The translations under genes and the position numbers were made by a program. 42,765 nt of DNA. It comes from Phyllobacteriaceae bacterium (GTDB taxonomy: Bacteria > Pseudomonadota > Alphaproteobacteria > Rhizobiales > Rhizobiaceae). The DNA lies in assembly GCA_002708825.1 (NCBI GenBank), contig PAPF01000038.1, positions 1 to 42,765 of the forward strand, given 5' to 3'. Below the pieces are notes generated by a model. The model saw only the letters and a list, made by a program, of their open reading frames with translations, did not search any database and was not told the DNA's origin. This document shows, in pieces, positions 33,901 to 42,465 of the stretch (position 1 is its first letter; each line of letters begins with the position of its first letter).

Positions 33901-34626
33901 ATGAACGATACGGATCTGTTGAACAACGCGATCAGGGAACTCGTCATCGCCAATCGCATTCTCGCGCGCGAGAACGTCATCGACGGGTTTGGCCATGTCA
34001 GCGTCCGCCATCCGACGAATCCCGACCGGTTCCTGCTGTCGCGCTCGCGCAGCCCGGAAATCGTGACGCGCGACGACATCATGGAATTCGAACTGGACGG
34101 CACGCTCGTCTCCGACGATCTGCGCCGTCCCTATGCGGAACGGTATATTCACGGCGCCATCTACATGGCGCGGCCCGACATCAACTCGGTGTCCCATCAC
34201 CATGCCCACTCCGTCATCCCCTTCTCTCTATCGGACACGCTTCTGCGCCCGGCGTTCCACATGGCGTCGGTGACCGGTACACAGACGCCGGTGTGGGACA
34301 GTCAGCCGGAGTTCGGCGACACGAACATGCTGGTGGACACGCTCGAAATGGGGCACTCGCTTGCCCGCACGCTCGGCGAGAACCCGACCGCGCTTCTGCG
34401 CGGTCATGGTGCGGTGTGCGCCGCCCCGAATCTCAGAGCGATCTGCATGGTGTCGATCTACATGAGAGACAATGCCGAACTGATCCTGAACACGCTGCCG
34501 CTCGGCCAGCCGAAATACCTCTCGCCCGGCGAGATCGAGAAAACGGCGGCCATGCTCCTGAGCGAAATGCCGCTTGCGCGCGCCTGGGACTATTGGATCG
34601 CAAGGGCCGGTTTCCAGGGACTGTAG
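33901..34626 (+). CDS. Class II aldolase/adducin-family protein, possible decarboxylase
   Basis: 241 residues, the normal size for this zinc-dependent fold. The metal site is visible: HHHAHSVIPFS (about 99-109; the H-x-H pair) and the distal LLRGHGAV histidine (about 163-170), with NRILARENVIDGFGHVSVRH at the N-terminus. The family contains fuculose-phosphate-type aldolases and also aromatic decarboxylases, among them 3,4-dihydroxyphthalate decarboxylase from actinobacterial phthalate routes. Location behind the shared operator makes a decarboxylase of a hydroxylated phthalate the best guess. ATG 33901 after GGAGAGGAG. No downstream partner: the next 249 bases are empty. Confidence 0.8.
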   Translation: MNDTDLLNNAIRELVIANRILARENVIDGFGHVSVRHPTNPDRFLLSRSRSPEIVTRDDIMEFELDGTLVSDDLRRPYAERYIHGAIYMARPDINSVSHHHAHSVIPFSLSDTLLRPAFHMASVTGTQTPVWDSQPEFGDTNMLVDTLEMGHSLARTLGENPTALLRGHGAVCAAPNLRAICMVSIYMRDNAELILNTLPLGQPKYLSPGEIEKTAAMLLSEMPLARAWDYWIARAGFQGL

Positions 34627-34875
34627 GAACTGTCGCCATCCTCACCGCGGTTGTGACCGGAACTTCTTTGGTAGTCCGGCTTGCGCCGCTCTCCAAATCC
34701 TGAATGGCGATCCAGCCTGGGCCCCGGTTGGGTGAGCTGATAGGCAATGGCCATATAACTTTTGGTGGAATGCCGGCGACGGGTTCAAGCCAGGCCGGTC
34801 ATGCTCTATTGCTGGAGCAAGTCGCCAGGGTGCCGCGGTTCGTTGCGAACATGATGTATGTTGGCCGGGCGCTGC
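34627..34875. other. Short gene-free stretch
   Basis: About 250 bases between the aldolase-family gene and the convergent MFS gene. A plus frame at 34704-34940 has no recognisable content, and no strong hairpin or terminator was found. Confidence 0.4.
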
Positions 34876-36093
34876 CTATTCGACCGTCACTGCGGCCGGG
34901 CGGCGGGGCACTGAAATCATCGCCAGCAAGAATGCGATGATCGAGCAGGCTGCAATCGACGCGATCATCGGCACCGGTGTTCCGTCGAAGAACACGCCTG
35001 TGATCCCGATCATCACCGTGGCGGTCATGAATTGCAGGGCCCCCATCAGCGCCGAGGCGATGCCCGCCATCTCGCCGTGCTCATCGAGCGCAAGCACCGC
35101 GGTGCTGGGCACGACGAGACCCAGACAGGCATAGCCGCAAAACAGCATGACGATCATGACGGGCAGCGCCGTGGTCCCGGTCGCCGTGATGACCAGAAGC
35201 AAGAGCATGATCGCTGCATTCGCTGTGGTGGCGAGACGTATCATGGGTCCCAGTCCGATGCGTCGGCTGAAGTACCCATTGAGCTGGGCAACCCCGATAA
35301 AGCCAGCCGCATTGGCCGAGAACGCCAGGCTGTAATGTGTCGGATCGAGCCCGTAATAGTCGATCAGAATGAAGGACGAGTTCGCGACATAAGTCATGAA
35401 GCTCGCCATGCCGAACGCGCCCACGAAGACGATGCCCAGGAACTTGGGGTCGCGCAGGAGAATTCCGTAGCCCCTGAGCGATCCCGCGATACTGCTGCTG
35501 CCGCGCTTCTCGGGTGGCCGGGTTTCCTTGAGCGCGAGGGTCAGAAGGACAAGGGCCGCAATCGCAGCTGCCGCCATGGCCCAGAAAATCATGCGCCAGT
35601 CTCCGGCGGCCAGCGCGGCGCTGCCCCCCAGCGGTGCCAGGATGGGCGCGACGCTGATGACTAGCATCAGCGTGGCCATGAGCTGTGCCGCGTCGGGTCC
35701 GGTATACAGGTCACGCACCACGGCGCGGGCGATGACCATGCCCGAGGCGGCGCCCAATCCCTGCAGGGCGCGTGCGGCGATCAGCCAGCCGATGTCCGGT
35801 GCCAATGCCGCCCCCACCGCTCCCAGCAGATAGAGCACGAGGCCGACAAAGAGCGGCTGCTTGCGCCCGAACATGTCCGTGAGCGGACCGTAGACCAGTT
35901 GCGAGAGCGCCATCGCGATGAAAAACGACAGGAGGCTCAACTGGACAGTCGCCGTGTCGGTATGGAAGTCCGCTTCTATGGCGGGCAGCGCGGGCAGATA
36001 CATGTTGATTGCGAGCGGACCGACCGCTGTCAACAGTCCGAGAATGACGGCCGTCAGATAGAAACTGGCCGTATAAGATCGCCTTTCGGGCAT
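34876..36093 (-). CDS. Bcr/CflA-type MFS drug exporter
   Basis: 405 residues, twelve membrane segments. The Bcr/CflA subgroup is indicated by INMYLPALPAIEADFHT in helix 1 and GPLTDMFGRKQPL between helices 2 and 3 (the MFS loop motif), then ARALQGLGAASGMVIARAVV in helix 4-5. I start at ATG 36093 (MPERRSYTAS), five bases after the haemoglobin stop; the open frame to 36399 is antisense to the haemoglobin gene and not real. It is co-transcribed with the haemoglobin and Fe-S-type regulator upstream. Likely exports toxic small molecules; substrate unknown. Confidence 0.88.
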   Translation of the reverse strand: MPERRSYTASFYLTAVILGLLTAVGPLAINMYLPALPAIEADFHTDTATVQLSLLSFFIAMALSQLVYGPLTDMFGRKQPLFVGLVLYLLGAVGAALAPDIGWLIAARALQGLGAASGMVIARAVVRDLYTGPDAAQLMATLMLVISVAPILAPLGGSAALAAGDWRMIFWAMAAAAIAALVLLTLALKETRPPEKRGSSSIAGSLRGYGILLRDPKFLGIVFVGAFGMASFMTYVANSSFILIDYYGLDPTHYSLAFSANAAGFIGVAQLNGYFSRRIGLGPMIRLATTANAAIMLLLLVITATGTTALPVMIVMLFCGYACLGLVVPSTAVLALDEHGEMAGIASALMGALQFMTATVMIGITGVFFDGTPVPMIASIAACSIIAFLLAMISVPRRPAAVTVE

Positions 36094-36098
36094 GGCGC

Positions 36099-36572
36099 TC
36101 AAGTCAGGTCCTCGCGTTCCAGGGGCTTCAGATGGACGAGGCTTTCGCCACGCCGCATCTTGATGTTGAGGCGGAAGGAATTGCCGACCCGTTCGGAGCG
36201 CTCGATAAACAACGCCGCGATCTCGGACGGGCACAGTTCGTTCACGGTAAGACGGAAGAGCGTCAGCCAGCGCCGGAAATGCGCGTCCGTCGGATCGCGG
36301 AGTGCCAGGTGCTTCGGCATCGGACGCACGCGGTAGCGTCCGGTGCCGAGCAGCATGGAGCTCCAGAAATCGACGATCGTGTCCAGATGCGCCTGCCACC
36401 TTTCGTCCGGAACGGTGTGCCGGAAGACCGGACCGATCACATCATCCTCGCGTGCAAGCGCGTAGAAGCGGTCGACCACGCGGCGGATCATGGCCTCGTC
36501 GAGGCCCTCCTGAAGCGCGCGTTCGATATCCGGATGGACAGGGCGCAGGGACGCGCTGCGAGCGGTGTTCAT
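36099..36572 (-). CDS. Group III truncated haemoglobin
   Basis: 157 residues of the 2-on-2 globin family, group III. Typical elements are VVDRFYALAREDDVIGPVF (helices A-B), WQAHLDTIVDFWSSMLLGTGRY (helix E region) and HLALRDPTDAHFRRWLTLF, with the proximal histidine in the HFRRWL segment. Haem proteins of this group are linked to oxygen, nitrite or NO chemistry, but roles differ between species. ATG 36572 overlaps the regulator's stop (ATGA), so they are translated together. An open N-terminal extension to 36602 is antisense-like and discarded. Confidence 0.85.
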   Translation of the reverse strand: MNTARSASLRPVHPDIERALQEGLDEAMIRRVVDRFYALAREDDVIGPVFRHTVPDERWQAHLDTIVDFWSSMLLGTGRYRVRPMPKHLALRDPTDAHFRRWLTLFRLTVNELCPSEIAALFIERSERVGNSFRLNIKMRRGESLVHLKPLEREDLT

Positions 36573-37234
36573 GCGTCCGCCCGTCGAACGAGATAGCTGC
36601 ACCGGCGCCCGCCGGCGATTACATGTTCAGCGCGCTCGACGATGACGTCCGTACCCAGCACGTCGCGGAAGACATTGAGTTCGGAGCGGCAGAAGCCCTG
36701 GCAGGATGTGGCGGCGGCGCAGATCGGACAATGATTTTCGATCAGCAGCAGGTTCCCGTCGTTGGTTTCCTGCCAATCCGCCATGTAACCTTCGGCCGAA
36801 CGCAGTTCCGCGAGCGCGGCGACGCGGTCATGCAGGCTTTTCCGGTCCGCCATGGCGGCCTTGTAGAGCGCCCGGGTATCGCGCTCTCTCTTCTCGATGA
36901 CCCGATCCAGCGCGGCATCACCCAGAAGCGAGCGGACTGAATCCAGGATCTGCACCGTCAGGGCAGCGTGCGTATCGGGAAACCGTGCGTGGCCCGCTTC
37001 GGTCAGGCCCCATTCCTGCGTTGGCCGGCCAACCCCCGACGGCGTGCTGCTGGCCACGACAAGGCCTTCATCCGCAAGCCTGGAAAGCTGCTGGCGCGCG
37101 GCTTCTCCGGTGGTGCCGAGCTTCTTCCCGAGCGCGGCAGCCGTCAGCGAGCCGTGCATCTTGAGCATCATCATGATGCGCTCGGCCGGGTTGCGCGGCG
37201 ACCAGCCGGAGTTTTCCAAGCCATCTCTTGACAT
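36569..37234 (-). CDS. ArsR/SufR-type regulator with a four-cysteine cluster site
   Basis: 221 residues. Winged HTH at about 15-75 (RIMMMLKMHGSLTAAALGKK, then TGEAARQQLSRLADEGLVV), a helical middle, and near the C-terminus Cys169, Cys172, Cys178 and Cys182 in HCPICAAATSCQGFCRSEL. That spacing matches the COG2345/SufR group that carries a labile Fe-S cluster. The sensed signal is probably oxidative or nitrosative; it may control the divergent sodB and its own operon with haemoglobin and exporter. Start ATG 37234 (AAGGA close by); a longer frame to 37306 would cover the sodB promoter. Confidence 0.82.
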   Translation of the reverse strand: MSRDGLENSGWSPRNPAERIMMMLKMHGSLTAAALGKKLGTTGEAARQQLSRLADEGLVVASSTPSGVGRPTQEWGLTEAGHARFPDTHAALTVQILDSVRSLLGDAALDRVIEKRERDTRALYKAAMADRKSLHDRVAALAELRSAEGYMADWQETNDGNLLLIENHCPICAAATSCQGFCRSELNVFRDVLGTDVIVERAEHVIAGGRRCSYLVRRADA

Positions 37235-37256
37235 ATCCTTGCCACTGGTTTTCAAA

Positions 37257-37276
37257 GCTATTAGTTGGAAAATAGC
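37257..37276. promoter_or_regulatory. Inverted repeat between the Fe-S regulator and sodB
   Basis: GCTATT (37257-37262) and AATAGC (37271-37276) with eight bases between, centred in the 88-base gap of the divergent genes. Candidate operator for the regulator at 36569-37234. Confidence 0.5.
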
Positions 37277-37322
37277 GTATGCAAAATGCCCGCGCAAGCC
37301 GCACAATGAATGGAGACTGAAA

Positions 37323-37925
37323 ATGGTCTTTGAACTTCCCGTCCTGTCCTATGCCCATTCCGCTCTCGCCGAGCACGGCATGTGCCAGGAAACGCTGGAA
37401 CTGCACCACGGCAAGCACCATCAGGCCTATGTCACCGCCCTGAACGGCTTCGTCGAGAAGAACGCCGCTCTTCAGGGCAAGTCACTGGAGGAGATCATCG
37501 TCTTTGCCTATGAAAAGCCCGATCTCGCGCCGGTCTTCAACAATGCCGGCCAGCACTGGAACCATATCCACTTCTGGAATGCGCTGTCGCCGTCCGGCGG
37601 CGCGATCCCCGGCAAGCTCGAGGCAAAGATCATCGAGGATTTCGGCTCGGTCGAGGCCTTCAAGGAGGCGTTCAAGGCGGCCGCCGTCGGGCAGTTCGGC
37701 TCGGGCTGGGCGTGGCTCGTTCTGGGCACGGACGGCAAGCTGAAGACCGCCAAGACACCGAACGGCTCCAATCCCGTCGCGACCGGCGAGGGCAAGGTGC
37801 TTCTCGGCCTCGATGTGTGGGAGCACAGCTACTATCTCGACTTCCGTAACCGGCGGCCGGACTATGTTTCGAACTTCCTCGACAAGCTCGCCAATTACGA
37901 GTTCGCCGAAGCCAATCTCGGTTGA
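37323..37925 (+). CDS. sodB: Iron/manganese superoxide dismutase
   Basis: 200 residues, standard for the family. Metal ligands: His in [12 protein letters not shown] (about 26-32), His in [13 protein letters not shown] (around 74-80), Asp and His in [14 protein letters not shown]. The NAGQHWNH segment with glutamine at that spot resembles iron-type enzymes, but cambialistic use cannot be excluded. Converts superoxide to peroxide and oxygen in the cytoplasm. ATG 37323 follows GGAG at seven bases. A strong terminator (37938-37979) follows, so sodB is mostly its own transcript. Protects oxygenase-rich metabolism from leakage; that link is inference. Confidence 0.94.
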   Translation: MVFELPVLSYAHSALAEHGMCQETLELHHGKHHQAYVTALNGFVEKNAALQGKSLEEIIVFAYEKPDLAPVFNNAGQHWNHIHFWNALSPSGGAIPGKLEAKIIEDFGSVEAFKEAFKAAAVGQFGSGWAWLVLGTDGKLKTAKTPNGSNPVATGEGKVLLGLDVWEHSYYLDFRNRRPDYVSNFLDKLANYEFAEANLG

Positions 37926-37937
37926 TCCGCCGTCCTT

Positions 37938-37979
37938 CCGCCCGTGTTCGCATGACGAGCGCGGGCGGTTTTCCTTTTT
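37938..37979 (+). terminator. Rho-independent terminator after sodB
   Basis: A 13-pair stem with two GU pairs, CCGCCCGTGTTCG (37938-37950) and CGAGCGCGGGCGG (37956-37968), loop CATGA, then TTTTCCTTTTT (37969-37979). The clearest terminator in the window. It separates sodB from fdxA. Confidence 0.88.
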
Positions 37980-38002
37980 CGGCCCACATCAGCGGACCAG
38001 CA

Positions 38003-38341
38003 ATGACCTATGTCGTCACCGAAGAATGCATCGCATGCAAGCACATGGATTGTGTGGAAGTCTGTCCCGTCGACTGCTTCTACGAAGGTGAGAACTTTCT
38101 CGTCATCCACCCCGACGAATGTATCGATTGCGGCGTGTGCGAACCCGAATGCCCGGTCGACGCGATCAAACCCGATATCAAGACGGGCCTCGAAGTCTGG
38201 CTGGCCCTCAACGCCAAATATGCCGAGATTTGGCCGAACATCAGCCAAAAGGGGACGCCTCCTGTCAATGCCGCACAGATGGAGGGTGTTCCCGACAAGC
38301 TGCGCGACCTCTTTTCCGAACGGCCCGGAGAGGGCTCATGA
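38003..38341 (+). CDS. fdxA: Seven-iron ferredoxin FdxA
   Basis: 112 residues. N-terminal cluster cysteines at 9, 12, 17, 21 ([20 protein letters not shown]) and second set at 40, 43, 46, 50 ([13 protein letters not shown]); this is the FdxA pattern of one 3Fe-4S and one 4Fe-4S, plus the usual helical tail. An electron carrier in the cytoplasm; partner unknown, but it overlaps the flavin reductase gene by ATGA. Start ATG 38003, with only a weak GGA before it. It lies right behind the sodB terminator, so it needs its own promoter or read-through. Confidence 0.92.
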   Translation: MTYVVTEECIACKHMDCVEVCPVDCFYEGENFLVIHPDECIDCGVCEPECPVDAIKPDIKTGLEVWLALNAKYAEIWPNISQKGTPPVNAAQMEGVPDKLRDLFSERPGEGS

Positions 38342-38946
38342 GCGGCGAACCGCGTGATTTCGACATGCCCGGTACTTTCCGCCTCGAACAGCCCGCGCGT
38401 GCTTACGTGGATACCGGATCGTTCCGCGACGCCATGGCGTCCATGGCCGCGACCGCCTGCCTCGTGACAACGCAATGCGGAGCGGAACGTCTCGGGCGCA
38501 CCGTCACCTCGGTCTTTTCGCTGTCCATCGAACCGCCAGCGATCCTCGTGTCGATCGACATGTCGAGCAGGATGGCCGACCATATCGTCAGGACGCTCGG
38601 CTTCTCCCTGTCCATGCTCGCGCAAGGTCAGCAGGCCATCGCGGACGCTTTCGCCGGAAAAGGCGACCCGGAGCGCCGTTTCGATACAGGCCGGTGGCTG
38701 GCGTGGGAATCGGGGCATCCCAGGCTGTGGGGCGCCGTCGTAGCGATGGATTGCGCATTGCTCGGCGCCATGGAGACAGGAACGCATGTCCTGTTCGCCG
38801 GCGGCATTGTCGATATCGATCTCGCGTCCGCACGGGCACCGCTGATCTGGCATGATCGCCAGTACAAGGCGCTGGCGGAACCGTCGAATCCGTCGGCGGC
38901 CTCTTTTGCCTCTGCAGCGGTTCACAAGGCGGACGCCCTGCGATGA
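38338..38946 (+). CDS. Flavin reductase-family protein (FMN-binding split barrel)
   Basis: 202 residues. The split-barrel pattern is [17 protein letters not shown], then [20 protein letters not shown], where the T-S-x-x-S-L and P-P steps bind FMN, and [14 protein letters not shown]. Proteins of this type supply reduced FMN to two-component monooxygenases; the luciferase-like monooxygenase at 39418 is a possible client, though it is encoded on the other strand. Could also receive electrons from FdxA, whose gene overlaps it by ATGA. Confidence 0.85.
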   Translation: MSGEPRDFDMPGTFRLEQPARAYVDTGSFRDAMASMAATACLVTTQCGAERLGRTVTSVFSLSIEPPAILVSIDMSSRMADHIVRTLGFSLSMLAQGQQAIADAFAGKGDPERRFDTGRWLAWESGHPRLWGAVVAMDCALLGAMETGTHVLFAGGIVDIDLASARAPLIWHDRQYKALAEPSNPSAASFASAAVHKADALR

Positions 38947-39027
38947 CGACTGTGCCTTGAGCCAATATGGGTTAGGCTGCATCGGCATTCAGGTTCCGGG
39001 TGCCCCGAAAAGCGAAGGAGGCGAGGA

Positions 39028-39372
39028 ATGAAAAGAGTACCTTGGCGAAACGTCTATGCCTGGCTCCTGGCGGCGTTCTTTGTGTTGGGAGGAACCCTCA
39101 ATATCTTCGCCTCGCCCACGGTCCTGGACGACTATCAACGCTGGGGTTACCCAGGTTGGTTTCACTACGTCACGGGACTGCTGGAATGGTCCTCCGCACT
39201 GCTCGTCGCATTGCCGTTCACGCGGCTTGCAGGCAGCGCATTGGCGGCGACCGTCATGACGGCTGCTGCCGCGACCGTTCTGCTTCACGGGGAATATGCG
39301 CACGCCGTTGCGCCGCTGGTTATCCTGGCACTGGTATGCTTGAACGCCTGGTTCACATGGCGCGCGCGATGA
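39028..39372 (+). CDS. DoxX-like small membrane protein
   Basis: 114 residues, four hydrophobic segments (YAWLLAAFFVLGGTLNIFA; WFHYVTGLLEWSSALLVAL; two more), resembling DoxX/DoxD-like proteins that often accompany redox-stress genes. GGAGG precedes ATG 39028. It is probably co-transcribed with fdxA and the flavin reductase (81-base gap). Function unknown. Confidence 0.72.
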   Translation: MKRVPWRNVYAWLLAAFFVLGGTLNIFASPTVLDDYQRWGYPGWFHYVTGLLEWSSALLVALPFTRLAGSALAATVMTAAAATVLLHGEYAHAVAPLVILALVCLNAWFTWRAR

Positions 39373-39417
39373 GGGGAAGGGACGCCGCCGGTACCGGCGC
39401 ATGTGAAATAATCCAGT

Positions 39418-40464
39418 CTAAGAGCTTTTCGAAAGCCCCCGGCGCACTTCCGGAATGACGCGGGTTCCAAGAATCTCGATGGCCTCCAGCATGGCGCGAT
39501 GGTCGATTACCCCCACCCCGAACTGCAGCATGATCCGGTCGAACCTCAATGCCTCGTGGGCGGCGAGGATCTTCTCGGCCACTTCCGTTGGGCCGCCGAC
39601 GAAGTAACCGCCGCGCGGACCGCAAAATGCCGTGAACGTCTCGCGGCTCTGGCCCGCCATGCCGCGCTCGCGCCCGAGTTCGCTCATCTTGGCGGAATGG
39701 GCCGGATAGTAGATATCGATCGCCTTCTCCATGTTCTCATGAACGAAGGCATGGGCGTTCAGCGACGTCTTTAGGCGGGATGGATCCTGCCCGATGGCGT
39801 GACCCGTCTGGTGATAGAGCCGGAGCAGCGGTGCAAGCCGCGCCCATTCGCCGCCGAGGATCAGGGCGAAGGCTGCGGGAAGACCGAGACTTGCCGCGCG
39901 GGCTGCTGATTGTGGTGTCCCGCCGACCGCCATCCAGATCGGAAGCGGGTCCTGCACAGGCCGGGGGTACACGCCCAGCCCATCGAGTGCCTGAGTATGT
40001 TTGCTGCCCGGCCAGTTCACATGCTCCTGTTTATTGATCTCCAGCAGCATGTGGAGCTTTTCGATGAACAGATCCTCGTAGTCGTCCAGATCATAGCCGA
40101 AGAGGGGGAAGGACTCGATAAAGGCGCCACGTCCGGCGATGATTTCGGCGCGCCCATCGCTCAACCCGTCGAGGGTCGCGAACTGCTGGAACACCCGTAC
40201 CGGGTCGTCGGAACTAAGAACCGAAACCGTGCTGGTGAACCGTATATGCTTCGTCTGTGTCGCCGCGGCTGCAAGTGCGACAGCGATCGCCGAGACCGCA
40301 TAGTCGGGCCGGTGATGCTCTCCCAGCCCGTAGACGTCGACCCCGACCTGATCGGCCAGAACGATTTCCTCAACGATATTGCGCAGGCGTTCAGGCGCGT
40401 TGACTGTCAGTCTGGTATGCGGATTGGTGCCGATATCGCCGAAGGTGAAGAGTCCGATTTCCAT
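39418..40464 (-). CDS. Luciferase-like (LLM-class) flavin-dependent monooxygenase
   Basis: 348 residues of the bacterial-luciferase TIM-barrel fold. Visible elements: MEIGLFTFGDIG as strand 1, YGLGEHHRPDYAVSAIAVAL (the E-H-H motif), IRFTSTVSVLSSDDPVRVF, RAEIIAGRGAF and PIWMAVGGTPQSA. It needs reduced FMN from a partner; the flavin reductase at 38338 is a candidate. Start chosen at ATG 40464; ATG 40476 adds four residues. Substrate unknown; the family includes alkane, nitronate and polyketide oxidisers. Confidence 0.87.
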   Translation of the reverse strand: MEIGLFTFGDIGTNPHTRLTVNAPERLRNIVEEIVLADQVGVDVYGLGEHHRPDYAVSAIAVALAAAATQTKHIRFTSTVSVLSSDDPVRVFQQFATLDGLSDGRAEIIAGRGAFIESFPLFGYDLDDYEDLFIEKLHMLLEINKQEHVNWPGSKHTQALDGLGVYPRPVQDPLPIWMAVGGTPQSAARAASLGLPAAFALILGGEWARLAPLLRLYHQTGHAIGQDPSRLKTSLNAHAFVHENMEKAIDIYYPAHSAKMSELGRERGMAGQSRETFTAFCGPRGGYFVGGPTEVAEKILAAHEALRFDRIMLQFGVGVIDHRAMLEAIEILGTRVIPEVRRGLSKSS

Positions 40465-40543
40465 TGGGTCTCGCATGAATGACGGTAGTGATCCGGGCGG
40501 CAGGAGGTCGCCCGGATCTCGCGGGTACATTTTAGCCTTGGGG

Positions 40544-41449
40544 TCAGCTCACCATCATGACCAGCTTGCCGGTCACGTGCCCTTCGGCGCTGAGCGCATG
40601 GGCGTCGGCGATCCGCGCCATCGGAAACGTCTTGTCGATCCGCAGGTTCAGGGCGCCTTCGGAATAAAGCCGGGCCGCTTCCGCCAGTGCCCGCTCCGGG
40701 TGTTCCTGCGGCGTGGGTGTGAACTGTGCGCCGTGTTCCGGGGCGGTGAAATCGACGATCGAGACCACCCGCGACGCATCGCCGGTCATCTCGATCAGCT
40801 CGGGAATGTTGCCCGCGCCGGCGAGATCGAGGGCCGCGTCCACGCCCTGCGGCGCGAGGTCCTTGACGCGGTCGGAGAGGCCCGGCCCATATGTCGTCGG
40901 GACCGCGCCCAGTCCGCGCAGATAGTCGTGTTTCGCGACACTTGCCGTGCCAATGACGGTAATGCCGCGCGCCCGTGCGATCTGGACCGCCGTGGAGCCG
41001 ACTCCGCCCGCCGCGCCGCAGATCAGAACCGTTTCGCCCGCTTTCACACCGGCGTAGTCAAGGCTGCGAATTGCCGTTTCCGAAACAACGGCAAAACCGC
41101 CGGCCACGTCGAAGGGCATGGCGTCGGGTTTGCGCGCCCAGTAGTTCAGTACCGCGTGCTCCGCCAGTGTACCCGTACCGGCGCCGAAGACCGCGTCGCC
41201 GATCGCAACGCCCGTCACACCTTCGCCGACCTCGTCGACGATCCCCGCGGCCTCGAAGCCAACGCCGGAGGGGAGTTCGACAGGCATGAAATCCTTGAAA
41301 AACCCGGCCCGCAGTTTCCACTCCGCAGGATTGACACCGACGGTCTTGACTGCGACGCGCACCTGACCCGCACCGGCATGGGGCTCATCGATCTCGACGA
41401 TCTTCAGAACCTCCGGTCCTCCATACTCATTGAACTGTACTGCTTTCAT
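40544..41449 (-). CDS. Zinc-less quinone/NADPH oxidoreductase (MDR family)
   Basis: 301 residues, medium-chain dehydrogenase/reductase fold without structural zinc cysteines. The start MKAVQFNEYGGPEVLKIVEI is typical of quinone oxidoreductases; NADPH loop AAGGVGSTAVQIARARG and ATG 41449 after AGGAG. It likely reduces quinones or enones to protect the cell. It follows the QorB-like gene on the same strand with a 35-base gap, so they form an operon. Confidence 0.9.
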   Translation of the reverse strand: MKAVQFNEYGGPEVLKIVEIDEPHAGAGQVRVAVKTVGVNPAEWKLRAGFFKDFMPVELPSGVGFEAAGIVDEVGEGVTGVAIGDAVFGAGTGTLAEHAVLNYWARKPDAMPFDVAGGFAVVSETAIRSLDYAGVKAGETVLICGAAGGVGSTAVQIARARGITVIGTASVAKHDYLRGLGAVPTTYGPGLSDRVKDLAPQGVDAALDLAGAGNIPELIEMTGDASRVVSIVDFTAPEHGAQFTPTPQEHPERALAEAARLYSEGALNLRIDKTFPMARIADAHALSAEGHVTGKLVMMVS

Positions 41450-41484
41450 CTCTGTCTCCTTGCAGTTCTGTTGTCCCGCGTGCG

Positions 41485-42369
41485 TTAGGCGTTCAGCTCG
41501 TTAACCGCGGCGCGCACGGTCTCGGCCCAGGGTGTGGTCGGGCGGCCGATCAGACTCTGCAGTGTGTGGCTGCCGTCCTGCAGCGCACCCTTCGCTGCCT
41601 GCGCATCACTGTCAGCCAGCATGGCGGCGATTGGCCCCGGCAGGCCAGCGCCTTCGAGCGCTCCGGCAAAGTCCGCTTCGCTCATGTCGACATAGGCGAC
41701 GGGCTTACCGGCCGCGCTGGCGATTTCCGCGGCGAACTCGGCCATCGTGTAGCTCTCGTCGCCAGCCAGTTCGTAGGCCGCGCCGGCCTCCGGCGTATCG
41801 GTGGTCAGCACCGCGACGGCAGCCTCGGCGAAATCCTGTCGCGCGGCGCTGGAGAAGCGCCCTTCACCGGCAGCACCGATATAGGCGCCGTGCTCGATCG
41901 CGGGGGCAATCGAAGCGGTCTTGTTCTCGGTGTACCAGCCATTGCGCAGCAGGGCGTAGGGAATGCCGGACGCCTTGATCGCTGCTTCCGTCTCGCGATG
42001 CTCTGGGGCGAGTCCAATCGGGGAACTGTCGGCCCTGAGGATGGAGGTATAAGCGATAAAGCCGACGCCGGCCGCTTTTGCGGCATCGATGGCGTTCTTG
42101 TGCTGGGCGGTGCGCTTTCCGACCTCGGAGGCCGAGATCAGGAGCAGACGGTCGATGCCCGCAAATGCCTTTTCAAGAGAGGCGCGGTCGTTGTAGTCGC
42201 CGATCCGCACCTCGACACCCAGTGCTTCGAGCGGGGCAGCGGAATCCGGTCGCCGCACCAGGGCGACGACGTTTTGCGCCGGCACCTTCTTCACCAGATC
42301 GGCGACGACCAGATTACCCAGTTGGCCGGATGCGCCGCTTACGAGATATTTGGCTGTCTGGTTTGTCAT
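41485..42369 (-). CDS. NAD(P)H quinone reductase, QorB/NmrA-type SDR
   Basis: 294 residues. N-terminal LVSGASGQLGNLVVADLVKK (extended-SDR glycine pattern), then VRIGDYNDRASLEKAFAGID and LRNGWYTENKTASIAPAIEHGAY, which match the QorB/YtfG group of atypical SDRs that reduce quinones with NADPH. Start: ATG 42369 after GAGGG; an upstream GTG-to-42432 extension would run into the operator. Divergent from an HxlR regulator over a 35-base palindrome, the same arrangement as qor2/qorR in Corynebacterium. Confidence 0.9.
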   Translation of the reverse strand: MTNQTAKYLVSGASGQLGNLVVADLVKKVPAQNVVALVRRPDSAAPLEALGVEVRIGDYNDRASLEKAFAGIDRLLLISASEVGKRTAQHKNAIDAAKAAGVGFIAYTSILRADSSPIGLAPEHRETEAAIKASGIPYALLRNGWYTENKTASIAPAIEHGAYIGAAGEGRFSSAARQDFAEAAVAVLTTDTPEAGAAYELAGDESYTMAEFAAEIASAAGKPVAYVDMSEADFAGALEGAGLPGPIAAMLADSDAQAAKGALQDGSHTLQSLIGRPTTPWAETVRAAVNELNA

Positions 42370-42395
42370 GATAATGCCCTCCACACTTTGAACTT

Positions 42396-42430
42396 GGTTT
42401 CGAAATGAGTTATGGTCTCGTTTCGTTACC
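42396..42430. promoter_or_regulatory. Long inverted repeat between QorB-like and HxlR genes
   Basis: GGTTTCGAAATGAG (42396-42409) and CTCGTTTCGTTACC (42417-42430), 14-base arms matching at 11 of 14 positions around a seven-base spacer. It sits centrally between the two starts and is the obvious operator for the HxlR protein. Confidence 0.72.
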
Positions 42431-42465
42431 AATGATCGACAGGCATTGGAAGGAGGCAGTTTTCA

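Noticed and set aside
33901-34626. Aldolase-family gene as fuculose- or ribulose-phosphate enzyme
   Set aside because: No sugar kinase, isomerase or sugar importer nearby; the shared operator links it to aromatic genes.
39386-39399. Palindrome CGCCGGTACCGGCG as a bidirectional terminator
   Set aside because: Perfect 14-base symmetry but no loop and no T-run on either side; could be chance in GC-rich DNA.
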